From Planctomycetaceae bacterium (GTDB taxonomy: Bacteria > Planctomycetota > Phycisphaerae > Sedimentisphaerales > UBA12454): a stretch of 64,000 nt of DNA. Positions 33,600 through 44,097 of the stretch are shown in pieces. Location: assembly GCA_021371795.1 (NCBI GenBank), contig JAJFVK010000006.1, forward strand, positions 148,032 to 212,031, given 5' to 3'. Each line of letters opens with the position of its first letter. The stretch's first letter is position 1. The position numbers and the translations under genes were made by a program. The notes beneath the pieces are model-generated. The model was given only the letters and a program-made list of their open reading frames with translations. It had not been told where the DNA came from and made no database searches.

Positions 33600-36500
33600 A
33601 TGCAAGCTGTCAGAAATTCATTGATGCTTTTTATTTTAATTCTGTTTTCGAGTATTGCGAAATCTGATCCAAATAGTATCTGGTTGCTGAATTTTGAATG
33701 TGGGTTTAATGCAGCCAGCGATGTGTTTGATTCTAATTTAGGTAATATCACTATTTTAGGTGGGGATCCAAATACTCCATCCTCAGGCCCACGTGTTAAG
33801 ATTCAATATGATTCTGACTCCGACAGTAATGTTTTGAGAGTAGGCGGCATTGACAGTAACAGTTGCTATCTGGGATACACAGGCTTAAATGATCAAATTA
33901 TAGCGGCTTGCGGTACAATCTATATTGATTTTAAAATACCCAGCAATCCCAATGATATAAGCGGACCTGCTGCATTTTTCTCTTCAAGCCACATTGATAC
34001 AAGCTCAACATCCGTAGATGTAAATGATGCATGGTGGATAGGATTAGCTGATAAAAATACTGTTCGTGTATTTTCAAGAAGCATAATTACTGATCCTAAC
34101 GAAACAGACCCTGATGTTTTAGCAATCTTTGGTGATAAAACCTATGATGCCGATGTTGTATTGACAGCAGGGTGGCATACAATGAAGTTCACCTGGATAG
34201 AGGTTCAACCTAAGAAAGCTGCACAGTATGGTGAGCCTGATGACTCCAATTACCCTATCTCTGCAATTCGTGAACGCGCTAATATCGCAATGTACATCGA
34301 TGATGTTGAGGTCTTGAATGAACCCAACGTGCAATGGACACCTGCAAATAGTCTGCGAAGCTATATCGGTTGTTTTGTCCCTGATCTTGCAACCAGTCTA
34401 TATCAGGCAGGCAGGCAAAACATTCTTTTAGACAATATTCTGATACCAGAGCCGAATTACAATGATATCATTATTCAGGAATCGCCTTATTCAATTACAT
34501 CTACCAATATAATCAGTAGTCTTGTTTATATTCCAGCAGGACAGAAGAAAGCTTATTTATCGGTAGAACAAAGATCTAAAAAAAGGGCCACCGACCCTGC
34601 TCTGGATTATGAGTATTCCATGAAATATTCCGTTTATGGGAACACTGTTAATTCCACAAGATCGGTAATGAATATAACAGACACACGGGATTTAATTGTT
34701 CCCAATGGTGACGCAGTATCCTGGGTCATTACATCTGGTTATTGGTTTGCACCATACTCTGACAATTTTGATTCTAATCAAGCGGCAGTAAATACTGCTC
34801 TCAAAGATTTCCCATATGAACTTAAAGCTGACCCCTATAGATTGGTATTTGATGTCAGCAATCTTATAGCTCCTGGAAGATTGAATCTTATCGAGGTTGT
34901 CGGTTTGGGTTCAAACCAGCGAGAAATCCGAAATTTTAAACTTCTGACGAGTTTCACTGAAGCTCCAACGCCAAAGGACCCAAATCTTAGGGATACGGTT
35001 GTACTCACTAATCCTGTTGTTCCAAAATCAAATTTCGATGTATCTTATACTGCGCGACTTAGTTCCAGTGGAGGTGGCCTGCAGGTTACTGTTGACGGAG
35101 ATACCTACTATATAGATTCCAAGTTCTCATATCCGAACAGTGCGTTTAGAACATTGCCGGGTAACTCATCCTATCAGAACTGGACAACAATAAATATTGC
35201 GGCTGATGGCAATTCCCTTAGTGCGACCACACCTACTTATTCACTTAATCGCGCACTTGTTAAATACTCTGATCATTTTGAGATTGAAGATACAATAACC
35301 AACACCAGCCAAAATACTATAGGTATCCGGTTGGGCCACAGTGTGAATATAAGCTCAAATTCATTGATAAATACATATGCCCATGGCCATAAAATGCCTT
35401 ATAAAACTGAACTTTTCGAGGATACGAACTGGAAAAATAGTTGGAATCCTACAATTTATCTTGCAAGATTGGGGTCAGGATTAGGGCTTCTGGTCAGGGA
35501 TAAAGTTTTCCGTTCGCATTTGAGCATTCAAATGAAAAGTGGTGCTTACGGTATTCACGATAAATACTTTGCTCTAAGTGCTGGTGACTCATACAAGTTA
35601 AAATGGGCAGCTTATCCGACTGCAAATGGCAGCTACTATGATTTTATTAATGCTGCACGAGATACCATCGGCAGTAACTATCTCATAGACGGGTCGGCAA
35701 TTACATGTTCAAGCCTATATATAGGAAATATGAATAAAGTATCCGATGATGATATCCGCAATCTTGTCCATTGTAATGGCGTAAAATACGCTACAATAGC
35801 CACCCTGTATGGAATTAATTCAGATGGAAATAAAGTTGTTGATACTACTGATAACAGGAATACGCTTTTCGGGCCAGCAGTTATTCGTGAAACAACTGAT
35901 CCAAATGATTATAATAGCTTGTATTATACGAGCTATTGGAATCGTTACTATATTGAAAATACAATTATACCACGTTTTAGAAGTTTAACACCTCAGGCAA
36001 AACTGCTTGTGTATCTATATCCATGGTGCAGTTCTGAGGCCAATGCGGTAGATTTGTATCCTGACGATCAGTTCAGAAATGCTGTGGGCACAAACGTATA
36101 CCATGTAGCTCCTGTCGCGGGTAAGAATACCGGAATAGCAAGTTTCATTACAACTATGCAAAGCAGTTTTGGCGAAGCTATGAGGGCAGCTTATGATTAT
36201 GGCAGTGAAAAGGCTGATGGTTTTTATATGGACGCCTCTTCTGCATGGACAAGAGCATATGTTTCCTATGATGTCAATAATTGGTGGGATGGTTACACAT
36301 GTTTAATGGATCTGGGTACAAATGCCAATGACTGGAATGAACCAGGTGCGACTTATGTATATCAGCAGGCACTGACATCGTCGACATTAAGCACACTGGA
36401 TTATAGATGTCATCAGCGCAGGAAAGTCAGACTCAAAGATTGCCAGACATGGTGTAATTTCCAGCCTTGTACTGAAGAATTTTTGGCCGAACAGGGATAT

Positions 36501-39362
36501 CATTTTGTCGAGAACAGAACAACGAACAATGTTTGTTCGGCACATCTTGGCACGCCTTGTGGGCTTCTTGCTGAATACTGGGGAAGAGAGCCAGGTGATA
36601 CTGGGCTTGCAAGCTGGTATTCAATTTCGTATGGCGGACTACCTATAGTGCACTCCGTGGCTGCACGTTATACAGATGACAAAGATGGTACAATTTCACA
36701 GGATATTTATCCCATAAAGCCTCTTGAACTTTATCCTGGTTATGTACTCGGTGAGAATAAAGCTATCACCACAGTACCCGGCTGGTTTGGCTTCGGCGAT
36801 GGTGCAGGTTCTGACGCCAATAATCTCACAGTAAGAGTTTATGATGTAAATGGATTCAGGGTTTATCCCGATCCCGAATATTCCATACAGTATAACGCGA
36901 CTGTCGGCTCAACCGTGGCCTATGTTGATATTGATACAAATAAGAAGGAAATGGCTATTGTATTCCGTTACAAACCGGAGACACCTACGCATTTCCGTCC
37001 TTATAATGGACAAACCAATGTTAGTACAGCGGAACGGTTAAAGTGGTGTCCCGGCATAGACGCAAACTCTCAAAAACTATATTTCAGTACAAATCAAACA
37101 TATATTACAACCAAAAATGCTGCCGCTTATAAAGGCATAATTGATATTGGTGCAAGCTCTATTTATGATCCTGCCCCGCTTGAGCCCAGTACAACTTATT
37201 ATTGGGGAGTTCAAACACTGGATACAAATGATACTGAGCTTACTTATGTAACTGGAAGTTTTACAACCGCAGCCGCTCAGTGGTCGGTTGATTTTGAAGA
37301 CGGCTTTACCGCCTCAAGCGGAACTGTTTTGATTCAGGGCGGCGATATAAATCAACCATCAGGAAATTATGCTGAGATATATACTCTTTACGATACTAAT
37401 GCCGCAAGCAGAGTTGTTAAAGTTGGTCGAACAACACATGAATGCTATTTGAATTATTCCAATCTCGCAACCAGCGTTCTTGGCTCTGAAGGCAGTGTAA
37501 GTCTGGATTTCAAAATACCGGAAAACGAAATTACTGAAACAACTGTATTTTTCAATGCCTGCCCGGGCGCAACCTCAAGTGTACCATGGTGGTTCATCGG
37601 CATGCCAGCAAAGAATAAACCATACATCCGAAGCTATAGTCCGCTGGGTGGTACAGGAATAGCTGGAGCTAAAAATTATTATACTACACTGGCGAGTCCC
37701 CTAAGTACAGGCTGGCATACAATGCTCTTTAAGTGGAAAAGGGTATCAGCCGGAGGTGGCGGTGCAAGGGAACGTGCCGACCTCAAAATGTATATCGATT
37801 CTAATCTGGTAATAAATGAGCCAAATGTATATTGGAGTGAACCAAGTTTCAGTCAGTTGAATATCGGCCATCAATGGCTCGGAAGTACGGCTATCAAATC
37901 AAGTCATGCGGGATTGATGAATGTACTGCTCGATGATATAGTCATAAAGGATTATAACGAAACCGCTAGTCGCTGGTCAGTCAGTTTTGATGCGAACTTT
38001 GCCGCCTCAAGCGGAACAGTTAATATTCTCGGCGGAAACGTGAACAATCCGGACGGCAATAAGAATGTCTATACGTGCTGGGATACAGATTCATCAAATA
38101 CTGTCGTTAGGGTTGGAAATGACTCCAATGATAAATCATATTTGCAATACAGTAACATTGATTATGCAACGATACTTGCACCACAGGGTTCACTTACGTT
38201 TGATTTTGAGGTCAATAATTCGATATCTTCTGGTTATGCGGTTCTCTTCAACGCATCAAAGGGCTCAGGTTCGGCACCTTACTGGTGGATAGGATTCGCA
38301 AATAGTACTACACCATATATCCGTTCTTACAGTAACATCGCTCCTTCCGGTGATACCGGCTCAAAGAATTATTCCGCGACATTGCCAAGTGCTATAAGCA
38401 ATGGATGGCATACGCTGCAATTCAAGTGGAAACGGACTGTTGCATATAATGCTGCATCAACGCCCAAGGTCCGTGAAAGAGCGGATATTGAGCTGTTCAT
38501 AGATGGTAATAGTGTCATCAATATGGATAATGTTTTTTGGAACGAACCGGATACACGAAAAATTCATGTGGGTTGTTTCTGGATAGAAGGTTTAGGCTTG
38601 CCATCTTATGAATGTGGCGAACAAAATATATACATAGACAATATTATAATAGAAGATTTCAATCAGACTACAAGCAGATGGTCTGTTGATTTTGATGACG
38701 GTTTTACTGCCTCAAGCGGAACAGTTGCTACTTCCGAAAGTGATGTTAATCACCCGGCTTATGCTGATGTCTATATAATTCATGACAGTTCAGGAACAAA
38801 CATGGTTAAGGTTGGACAAAGCGGCTATCCAAGTTATTTGAATTATTCAGACTTAGCCTCATCTGTTCTTGGCGATCAAGGCACAATTTCAATGGATTTG
38901 TATGTTGCTGGAAATGTAAGCGGTACTACAGCTTTGCTAAGTTCCTGCCCTGAGGCAACCGCTTCTGTGCCATGGTGGTTTATCGGCATAGGGAAAGGAG
39001 CTGGGACTGAAAATATTCCATATATACGTACAAACAGTTCTATTGGCGATATAAACGATACCGGTGTTAAAAATTATTATAATACGGCCTATTCAATTTC
39101 AACAGGATGGCACACACTTAAATTCCGTTGGAATAGGACCGAACCTGTTCGAAGTGATGCTGATCCTGAAATACGCGAAAGGGCGAATCTGCAAATGTGG
39201 ATCGATGGTACCAGTGTTCTTGATGTAAATGACGTACTCTGGAGCGAAGTTAGGAATACAAGTATCAATGTTGGCGGAATGTGGCTTGGCAGTACCGCCA
39301 ATCCAAACTGTGAAGCAGGCGAACAAGGTATTCTGATAGATAATATTACAATTACTCCATAA
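33600..39362 (+). CDS. 1920-aa secreted multi-LamG, glycosidase-like protein
   Basis: Signal peptide at residues 1-22 (LMLFILILFSSIAKS). Domains in order: LamG-like at about 26-295; a beta-rich linker and jelly-roll-like region 300-560; a glycosidase-like region about 560-1110 with YLYPWC, KADGFYMDASSAW and SISYGGLPIVHS, where the Asp residues resemble barrel catalytic positions; an Fn3-like segment about 1123-1225; then three tandem LamG-like repeats beginning near 1225, 1457 and 1693, each opening W-V-F---F-ASSGT. Residues about 295-1118 are homologous to the C-terminal 820 residues of the 52766 gene. Probably binds and cleaves a complex polysaccharide outside the cytoplasm. GAGAGG precedes the ATG. 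No dockerin or PEP-CTERM tail. Confidence 0.85.
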   Translation: MQAVRNSLMLFILILFSSIAKSDPNSIWLLNFECGFNAASDVFDSNLGNITILGGDPNTPSSGPRVKIQYDSDSDSNVLRVGGIDSNSCYLGYTGLNDQIIAACGTIYIDFKIPSNPNDISGPAAFFSSSHIDTSSTSVDVNDAWWIGLADKNTVRVFSRSIITDPNETDPDVLAIFGDKTYDADVVLTAGWHTMKFTWIEVQPKKAAQYGEPDDSNYPISAIRERANIAMYIDDVEVLNEPNVQWTPANSLRSYIGCFVPDLATSLYQAGRQNILLDNILIPEPNYNDIIIQESPYSITSTNIISSLVYIPAGQKKAYLSVEQRSKKRATDPALDYEYSMKYSVYGNTVNSTRSVMNITDTRDLIVPNGDAVSWVITSGYWFAPYSDNFDSNQAAVNTALKDFPYELKADPYRLVFDVSNLIAPGRLNLIEVVGLGSNQREIRNFKLLTSFTEAPTPKDPNLRDTVVLTNPVVPKSNFDVSYTARLSSSGGGLQVTVDGDTYYIDSKFSYPNSAFRTLPGNSSYQNWTTINIAADGNSLSATTPTYSLNRALVKYSDHFEIEDTITNTSQNTIGIRLGHSVNISSNSLINTYAHGHKMPYKTELFEDTNWKNSWNPTIYLARLGSGLGLLVRDKVFRSHLSIQMKSGAYGIHDKYFALSAGDSYKLKWAAYPTANGSYYDFINAARDTIGSNYLIDGSAITCSSLYIGNMNKVSDDDIRNLVHCNGVKYATIATLYGINSDGNKVVDTTDNRNTLFGPAVIRETTDPNDYNSLYYTSYWNRYYIENTIIPRFRSLTPQAKLLVYLYPWCSSEANAVDLYPDDQFRNAVGTNVYHVAPVAGKNTGIASFITTMQSSFGEAMRAAYDYGSEKADGFYMDASSAWTRAYVSYDVNNWWDGYTCLMDLGTNANDWNEPGATYVYQQALTSSTLSTLDYRCHQRRKVRLKDCQTWCNFQPCTEEFLAEQGYHFVENRTTNNVCSAHLGTPCGLLAEYWGREPGDTGLASWYSISYGGLPIVHSVAARYTDDKDGTISQDIYPIKPLELYPGYVLGENKAITTVPGWFGFGDGAGSDANNLTVRVYDVNGFRVYPDPEYSIQYNATVGSTVAYVDIDTNKKEMAIVFRYKPETPTHFRPYNGQTNVSTAERLKWCPGIDANSQKLYFSTNQTYITTKNAAAYKGIIDIGASSIYDPAPLEPSTTYYWGVQTLDTNDTELTYVTGSFTTAAAQWSVDFEDGFTASSGTVLIQGGDINQPSGNYAEIYTLYDTNAASRVVKVGRTTHECYLNYSNLATSVLGSEGSVSLDFKIPENEITETTVFFNACPGATSSVPWWFIGMPAKNKPYIRSYSPLGGTGIAGAKNYYTTLASPLSTGWHTMLFKWKRVSAGGGGARERADLKMYIDSNLVINEPNVYWSEPSFSQLNIGHQWLGSTAIKSSHAGLMNVLLDDIVIKDYNETASRWSVSFDANFAASSGTVNILGGNVNNPDGNKNVYTCWDTDSSNTVVRVGNDSNDKSYLQYSNIDYATILAPQGSLTFDFEVNNSISSGYAVLFNASKGSGSAPYWWIGFANSTTPYIRSYSNIAPSGDTGSKNYSATLPSAISNGWHTLQFKWKRTVAYNAASTPKVRERADIELFIDGNSVINMDNVFWNEPDTRKIHVGCFWIEGLGLPSYECGEQNIYIDNIIIEDFNQTTSRWSVDFDDGFTASSGTVATSESDVNHPAYADVYIIHDSSGTNMVKVGQSGYPSYLNYSDLASSVLGDQGTISMDLYVAGNVSGTTALLSSCPEATASVPWWFIGIGKGAGTENIPYIRTNSSIGDINDTGVKNYYNTAYSISTGWHTLKFRWNRTEPVRSDADPEIRERANLQMWIDGTSVLDVNDVLWSEVRNTSINVGGMWLGSTANPNCEAGEQGILIDNITITP

Positions 39363-39559
39363 ATATGTAATAATCGCAGGTACTGTAGTATCGCATTATG
39401 CGACAGTCTGATATGAGTGCTTAATATAGAAATTGATTGGTGAGGCACTGGCAACTTATCTTCAGCCTTTGAGACGAAAAGATGGGCAGTATGATGGACT
39501 GGTTGGCGGAGTTAAAGGAGATAAGTTACCTTGAAATAGGTTGCCAAGATTTTTATCGT

Positions 39560-40807
39560 TTAAAGGATTTTGCAATAAAAATCTTCTACTTTTTTCAATG
39601 TGGCAAGGATATCATCGATTTCTTTTTGGTAATAGCTTTCATGAATAGCGATATTGAAATGATTATCCGTGACTTTGATAGTGTTTTTTAAATTGTATTC
39701 TGGATTCTTATTGCCTTTATAATCAGAGCATTGCCATGGGAAGCTGCTTTTGCCGAATACTGCTTTATTTACAAACCATGGTTTTTCACATTGTATATGT
39801 CGATAATGCGGATTGACCGGAAGCCCTTCTGCTGTAAGAGCTTTGCAAAAAGTATCCTTATCAACTTTCAGTTTGTCCAAATCAAGTTTAATACGTAAAA
39901 ACCAGTAAGAACATTCTGTGCCAGACACCTGCCAGCCTAATGAAACAGCTTTAAAATCTTGTAAACCTGTTTTAATAGATTCGCCAACCTTACGGCGATT
40001 AGAAATGATAGCAGGTAATTTCTTCAACTGAGCAATGCCAATCGCTGCTGAAAGTTCATTGAGATTACAGTTAATACCTGCGACAACATTATTAGTCTCA
40101 GTTAAATTAAAAGGCTTTCCTCTATCAGCAAATCTCTTTGCCTGCCAATGTAATTTTTCATTTTTAGTGTAAACTACTCCGCCTTGGCCGCCAGTACAAT
40201 GGTGCTTACCAAACATAGTTGAAAAGGCTGCGATATCGCCTATTGTGCCGACAAGTCTGCCTTTATATTTTGCTCCATGAGCCTGGGCGCAGTCTTCAAT
40301 AACATACAGATTATGTTTTTGTGCCAATTCTATAATCGGATCCATATCAATAGGCTCGCCACCAATGTGAGCTATTATAATTGCGCGAGTTCTTTTTGTA
40401 ATTAATGGCTCAATTTGCTCTGCACTTGTATTGTAGCTTTTGGGGTCTGAATCTGCAAAAACAGGTACACAACCGATAAAAAGCACAGGCATTACCCCGC
40501 CGGCATCTGTAATAGGCGGGACAATGACTTCAGATAGCGCATCAAGCTGTAACCCGCCTAAGGCACAAAAGACAGCATTAGTACCGGAATTAACACCGTC
40601 AGCAAAACCACCCCCCATAAATTCTGCAAAGTCTTTTTCATACTGTTGCTCACATTTGCCGTTATAACCAAAGGCTTCACCTGATTTGAGGGCTTCATTA
40701 AAAACTTTTATTGCCGCTTCTTTTTCCTCCTGCCCAATCAAAGCTCGTGCCGGCCAAGGAGTAGTTCTTACAGGTTTGCCACCATCTATTGCTAATTTAT
40801 TTTCCAT
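39560..40807 (-). CDS. DegT/DnrJ/EryC1/StrS-family PLP aminotransferase
   Basis: 415 aa. It belongs to the sugar aminotransferase family: SGTNAVFCALGGL, IVPPITDAGGVM, VIEDCAQAHGAKYKGRLVG (PLP-binding D172) and TMFGKHHCTGGQGGVV with the Schiff-base lysine K201. MENKLAIDGGKPVRTTPWP at the N-terminus is typical of the branch acting on inositol-like or amino-sugar substrates. It is the last gene of the six-gene minus-strand operon, its ATG adjoining the previous stop. The substrate is not predictable beyond a keto-sugar or keto-polyol. Confidence 0.93.
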   Translation of the reverse strand: MENKLAIDGGKPVRTTPWPARALIGQEEKEAAIKVFNEALKSGEAFGYNGKCEQQYEKDFAEFMGGGFADGVNSGTNAVFCALGGLQLDALSEVIVPPITDAGGVMPVLFIGCVPVFADSDPKSYNTSAEQIEPLITKRTRAIIIAHIGGEPIDMDPIIELAQKHNLYVIEDCAQAHGAKYKGRLVGTIGDIAAFSTMFGKHHCTGGQGGVVYTKNEKLHWQAKRFADRGKPFNLTETNNVVAGINCNLNELSAAIGIAQLKKLPAIISNRRKVGESIKTGLQDFKAVSLGWQVSGTECSYWFLRIKLDLDKLKVDKDTFCKALTAEGLPVNPHYRHIQCEKPWFVNKAVFGKSSFPWQCSDYKGNKNPEYNLKNTIKVTDNHFNIAIHESYYQKEIDDILATLKKVEDFYCKIL

Positions 40808-41698
40808 TTAGATATCCTTATTTTTCAAAATATTTTCTGCATTAATATATAAGATTTTGGCACTGATATTTTCAGACAGATTTAATTTTTTTAATACGTT
40901 AAGTTGCCTGTTGTCAAAATAATCTCTACCAAACATTATTCTATTCTGAAATTCTGTTATAAATTTTTCAGCATATTGCAAATCTCTTTCTAATGCATTA
41001 CATCCGCTGCCCGCTGAAAGGTCGCAATAAAGATTGTCATACTTACGCATCAATTTAGCCAGTAGGCCTTCCACTTTGATTTGACCTGTTGGATAATAAG
41101 TATCAGTATCATTACCCTCAACAGATATAGCTTGCCAGAAGCCGGGGCCGTGGCCGATGAATTTTGTATCAGGGCAGAGCCTGCACATGGTCTCCACAAC
41201 GGATATATCTCCACCATACCATTCAGGCCAATTATCTATATTGCTTGCGAAGGCATTTATAACCTGCCTGTCATATTGCAGATGGAATAAAACAGGAAGA
41301 CCGAGTTGACCACAATATTGAAAAGTTGCAATTGCATCGGGGTTGTCGTATCGTAATCTACATTTCAGTTCGCCGTAAATTTTGATTCCATGGAGGTTAA
41401 TTGCAGCTTTTATTTTAGCGCGAACAAATTTATCTCTTGGGTCTGGTGCCCAACCGCCGATAAACCTATCTGGATATTTATGTAATCCTTCAACCACCAT
41501 CCACAAAGGAGCACACAAGCCTCGAGGGTCCATCACCTGATGATAAATCGGAGCGATATCAAATTCTTCTTTGGATATTTCCCATGCCAGAAGCCATGTT
41601 TTTTCAATTCCGTATTTGTTCATATTTGCAATGAGAGCATCAATATTATGGCCGTGCCAATTGGGATGATTGTGAATATCTATGATTTTTGTTGGCAT
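40808..41698 (-). CDS. Amidohydrolase-2 family metal-dependent hydrolase
   Basis: 296 aa. It starts with the metal motif IIDIHNHPNWHG and ends with the Asp ligand in FGRDYFDN; GHGPGFWQAIS supplies the middle His. The fold is the TIM barrel of the ACMSD/lactonase branch, which includes sugar lactonases and decarboxylases. The first of three amidohydrolase-like genes when reading left to right; the metal site looks complete, so this one should be active. Confidence 0.88.
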   Translation of the reverse strand: MPTKIIDIHNHPNWHGHNIDALIANMNKYGIEKTWLLAWEISKEEFDIAPIYHQVMDPRGLCAPLWMVVEGLHKYPDRFIGGWAPDPRDKFVRAKIKAAINLHGIKIYGELKCRLRYDNPDAIATFQYCGQLGLPVLFHLQYDRQVINAFASNIDNWPEWYGGDISVVETMCRLCPDTKFIGHGPGFWQAISVEGNDTDTYYPTGQIKVEGLLAKLMRKYDNLYCDLSAGSGCNALERDLQYAEKFITEFQNRIMFGRDYFDNRQLNVLKKLNLSENISAKILYINAENILKNKDI

Positions 41699-41701
41699 AA
41701 A

Positions 41702-42562
41702 TTATCTTTCTACATTTTCAATTTTGCCGGAGGCGATGGATTTTTCCATTGCTTCGAGAACTTGAACTGGTTTGAGAATATTTTCATATTTTTCCGGTTC
41801 AATACCACTTTTAAACATTTTTGTAAATGTTTTTATGCCGTTTAGATATGGGTTTTCATCATAAACTATGGTCTGTTGTATAAAACCTTTAGTGCACATA
41901 GCATCTATGAAAAAACCATGATGACCCTGTTTTACAAGATTTAAAGTAACAATTTTACCATCAGAGTAAATCATCTGGCCGGTGGAACCATTGCCATTTT
42001 TTGTAATTAAAACTTTTACTACATTATAACCGAAAACATTTAGAGCGGCGTCGACCTGATGAATACCATAAAAAAATACTCCTCCCCATTTGCTTTTTAA
42101 GTCTGCCGGCCCATACATGGTTCCCGCAAGAACATCGCCATTATTGAAGAGTTTTTTTGTAAACTCTATAAAAGTTTTCTGTTTTGGAATTACGCTGAAA
42201 CTTGTAACGGGAGTGCCATATTTTTTTGCGATTTTTAGAAACTCTTTTCCTTCAGCATATCTATAGCAGAAAGGTTTGTCGATAAAGCAGGGTATTCCCT
42301 TTTTAACAAATGGCAATGCAGACTTTAAATGATATTTACCGTGCCTGTGGTCTACAATAAGGGCATCTATTTTGCCAAGCATCTCTATGGGCCTTTTAAC
42401 CATGTTAGGTATTTTTCCTTCTTTGGCGGCTTTTTGAGCATATTCATCCGTCTCGCCCCAGACGTAATCTACAGTGAAGCCTTTAATTAACTTCTCAACA
42501 TTGATAGTGTGTGCTATTCTGGTTGTGTGGCTGTTCTCGGCTCCAATGATTCCTATTTTCAT
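41702..42562 (-). CDS. Gfo/Idh/MocA-family oxidoreductase
   Basis: 286 aa. The Rossmann start KIGIIGAENSHTTRIAHTI (Gly pattern altered to GAENS) and the catalytic EKP-type block, here FIDKPFCYRYAEG (K kept, E replaced by D), identify an NAD(P)-dependent sugar dehydrogenase relative. It is shorter than the usual 330-380 aa, with a reduced C-terminal substrate domain. It would make a keto-sugar or keto-polyol, a logical substrate for the DegT aminotransferase in the same operon, or act in reverse. Confidence 0.87.
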   Translation of the reverse strand: MKIGIIGAENSHTTRIAHTINVEKLIKGFTVDYVWGETDEYAQKAAKEGKIPNMVKRPIEMLGKIDALIVDHRHGKYHLKSALPFVKKGIPCFIDKPFCYRYAEGKEFLKIAKKYGTPVTSFSVIPKQKTFIEFTKKLFNNGDVLAGTMYGPADLKSKWGGVFFYGIHQVDAALNVFGYNVVKVLITKNGNGSTGQMIYSDGKIVTLNLVKQGHHGFFIDAMCTKGFIQQTIVYDENPYLNGIKTFTKMFKSGIEPEKYENILKPVQVLEAMEKSIASGKIENVER

Positions 42563-42578
42563 TTTAATCCTTTTAAAA

Positions 42579-43322
42579 TTATAAATTTATTTTCAAAAGT
42601 TCAATAGCATTCTTATATAAAATGAGCTCTCTTGTCTGTTTGGACATTTTTATACTATTTATTTTGGCCAATTGAGATGCGAAACTGCGACCCTGGGCGT
42701 CAGAGCCATAAACAATTCTTTTTGGACCAACTTCTTTCAAAGCCGTTTCCATAAATCCTTCTGTCGGGTCAAAACCAGCGGTATCAATTATAATATTGGT
42801 AATTGAACTTACTGTTCTGATGCCTTTTTGCCAATTACCTCCAGAATGGGCCATGATAAATTTCGCTTTAGGATAATGGATTGCGACCTCGGCCAAATGC
42901 CGCGGCAGGCTCTCATTTTCATAGTTGCCAGACGCTTTTTCCCAGGTATGCTGAAGAATTGGAATATCAAGTTTGATGGCATTTTCTATAATCGGGTAAA
43001 CCAAAGGATCATTGCAGCGTGCAGCTACCCATAATTTTATCCCTCGCATTCCGGCTTTGAAACATCGATGCATCTCTTCTATACTATTTTCATTATTTGG
43101 ATTCAAATAGCAAAAACCTGTTATTCGCTTCGGCCAATGGTTGACAAGTTTTAATACATAATTGTTAGCTTGTTTAATTTCGTATTCTGTTGGATTATGC
43201 TGCCATTTCTGCCCCATGGATGTGCATAAATGGTTTATGCTAAAACGAGCTGCGGCTCGAAGTATTTGCACGGTGTTATCAGAAATTCCGTCAAGTAAAT
43301 GCGTATGGATGTCAATAATCAT
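42579..43322 (-). CDS. Amidohydrolase-2 family protein
   Basis: 247 aa from MIIDIHTHLLDGIS; this ATG overlaps the previous stop by ATGA, whereas an in-frame codon 12 residues earlier lies well inside the neighbour. Metal ligands are D-x-H-x-H at the start, H in FIMAHSGGNWQ and D in VYGSDAQGR. Probably an active TIM-barrel hydrolase of the same family as the product of the 40808 gene. Confidence 0.88.
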   Translation of the reverse strand: MIIDIHTHLLDGISDNTVQILRAAARFSINHLCTSMGQKWQHNPTEYEIKQANNYVLKLVNHWPKRITGFCYLNPNNENSIEEMHRCFKAGMRGIKLWVAARCNDPLVYPIIENAIKLDIPILQHTWEKASGNYENESLPRHLAEVAIHYPKAKFIMAHSGGNWQKGIRTVSSITNIIIDTAGFDPTEGFMETALKEVGPKRIVYGSDAQGRSFASQLAKINSIKMSKQTRELILYKNAIELLKINL

Positions 43323-44095
43323 TGAACTTTTCCGAGAAAATTTTCGGCATTTTGCCATGCTATTTTATCAAATTGTTGTTTGTTCAAATTGGATTCTTTC
43401 AATTTGTATGCAGCACTTAAAGAAATAAAAAGAGGCGTATTACTGCCAAAAACAATCCTGTCAACTCCGGCAGTTTTAATTAGATTATTAATGCAATTAA
43501 CACCTTCAACAAAAGATATGTCGATGAAACAGTTTTTAAGGTGACGTATTGTTTTAACATTTTCGAAAGCTTCATTTAAAGTTTTTAAATTAATAATACA
43601 AACCCTCAACTTTGGGAACGTCTTTAATATTTGGGGAATTGCTTTAATATTTGAGTCGGGAATTATAAAATTTGAAGGATGCATTCGGATATCATAAATA
43701 CGAGGAGCTATCTGAACTGGAATATTTAACTTCTGTAATTTACTTAAAAGTTCAAGGCAGCATTTATCTGTAATGTTATAGCCGTGATATCCGGGGAAAA
43801 GTCTGACACCGGTAGTTTTTAGTGTCGTGACACATTCGTCCATATCTTTCTTCCAGCCTGGAAAAGCAGGATTGATTATTGAAAATAACAAAAATTTTTT
43901 CTTGTGTTTTTTTACTATTTTATGAAGATACCTGTTTGCCGACTGAACATCTTTGTAAAAAATTCCTTCGATAGCGGCAACGCACGATTTAGATATGTCC
44001 ATTGTGTTCATCAGTTTTATAAGATTTGATGAGTTGTCATATTTAAGTTTAGCAAAAGGCCAGTTTCCAAGACTGACATTTATATCAACAAACAT
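43319..44095 (-). CDS. Amidohydrolase-2 paralogue lacking metal ligands
   Basis: 258 aa, same overall layout as its two neighbours (KTTGVRLFPGYHGYNI, IVFGSNTPLF near the end), but the N-terminal HxH is replaced by FVDINVSLGNWPF and the late Asp by Asn in GSNTPLF. The metal site therefore appears lost. It may be a regulatory or structural partner, or an enzyme with another mechanism. It overlaps the next gene by 4 bases and is 2 bases from the aminotransferase stop. Confidence 0.82.
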   Translation of the reverse strand: MFVDINVSLGNWPFAKLKYDNSSNLIKLMNTMDISKSCVAAIEGIFYKDVQSANRYLHKIVKKHKKKFLLFSIINPAFPGWKKDMDECVTTLKTTGVRLFPGYHGYNITDKCCLELLSKLQKLNIPVQIAPRIYDIRMHPSNFIIPDSNIKAIPQILKTFPKLRVCIINLKTLNEAFENVKTIRHLKNCFIDISFVEGVNCINNLIKTAGVDRIVFGSNTPLFISLSAAYKLKESNLNKQQFDKIAWQNAENFLGKVQ

Positions 44096-44097
44096 TT

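Noticed and set aside
39482..39691. Plus-strand 69-codon frame at the DegT gene end
   Set aside because: Mostly antisense to the aminotransferase C-terminus, with no family match.
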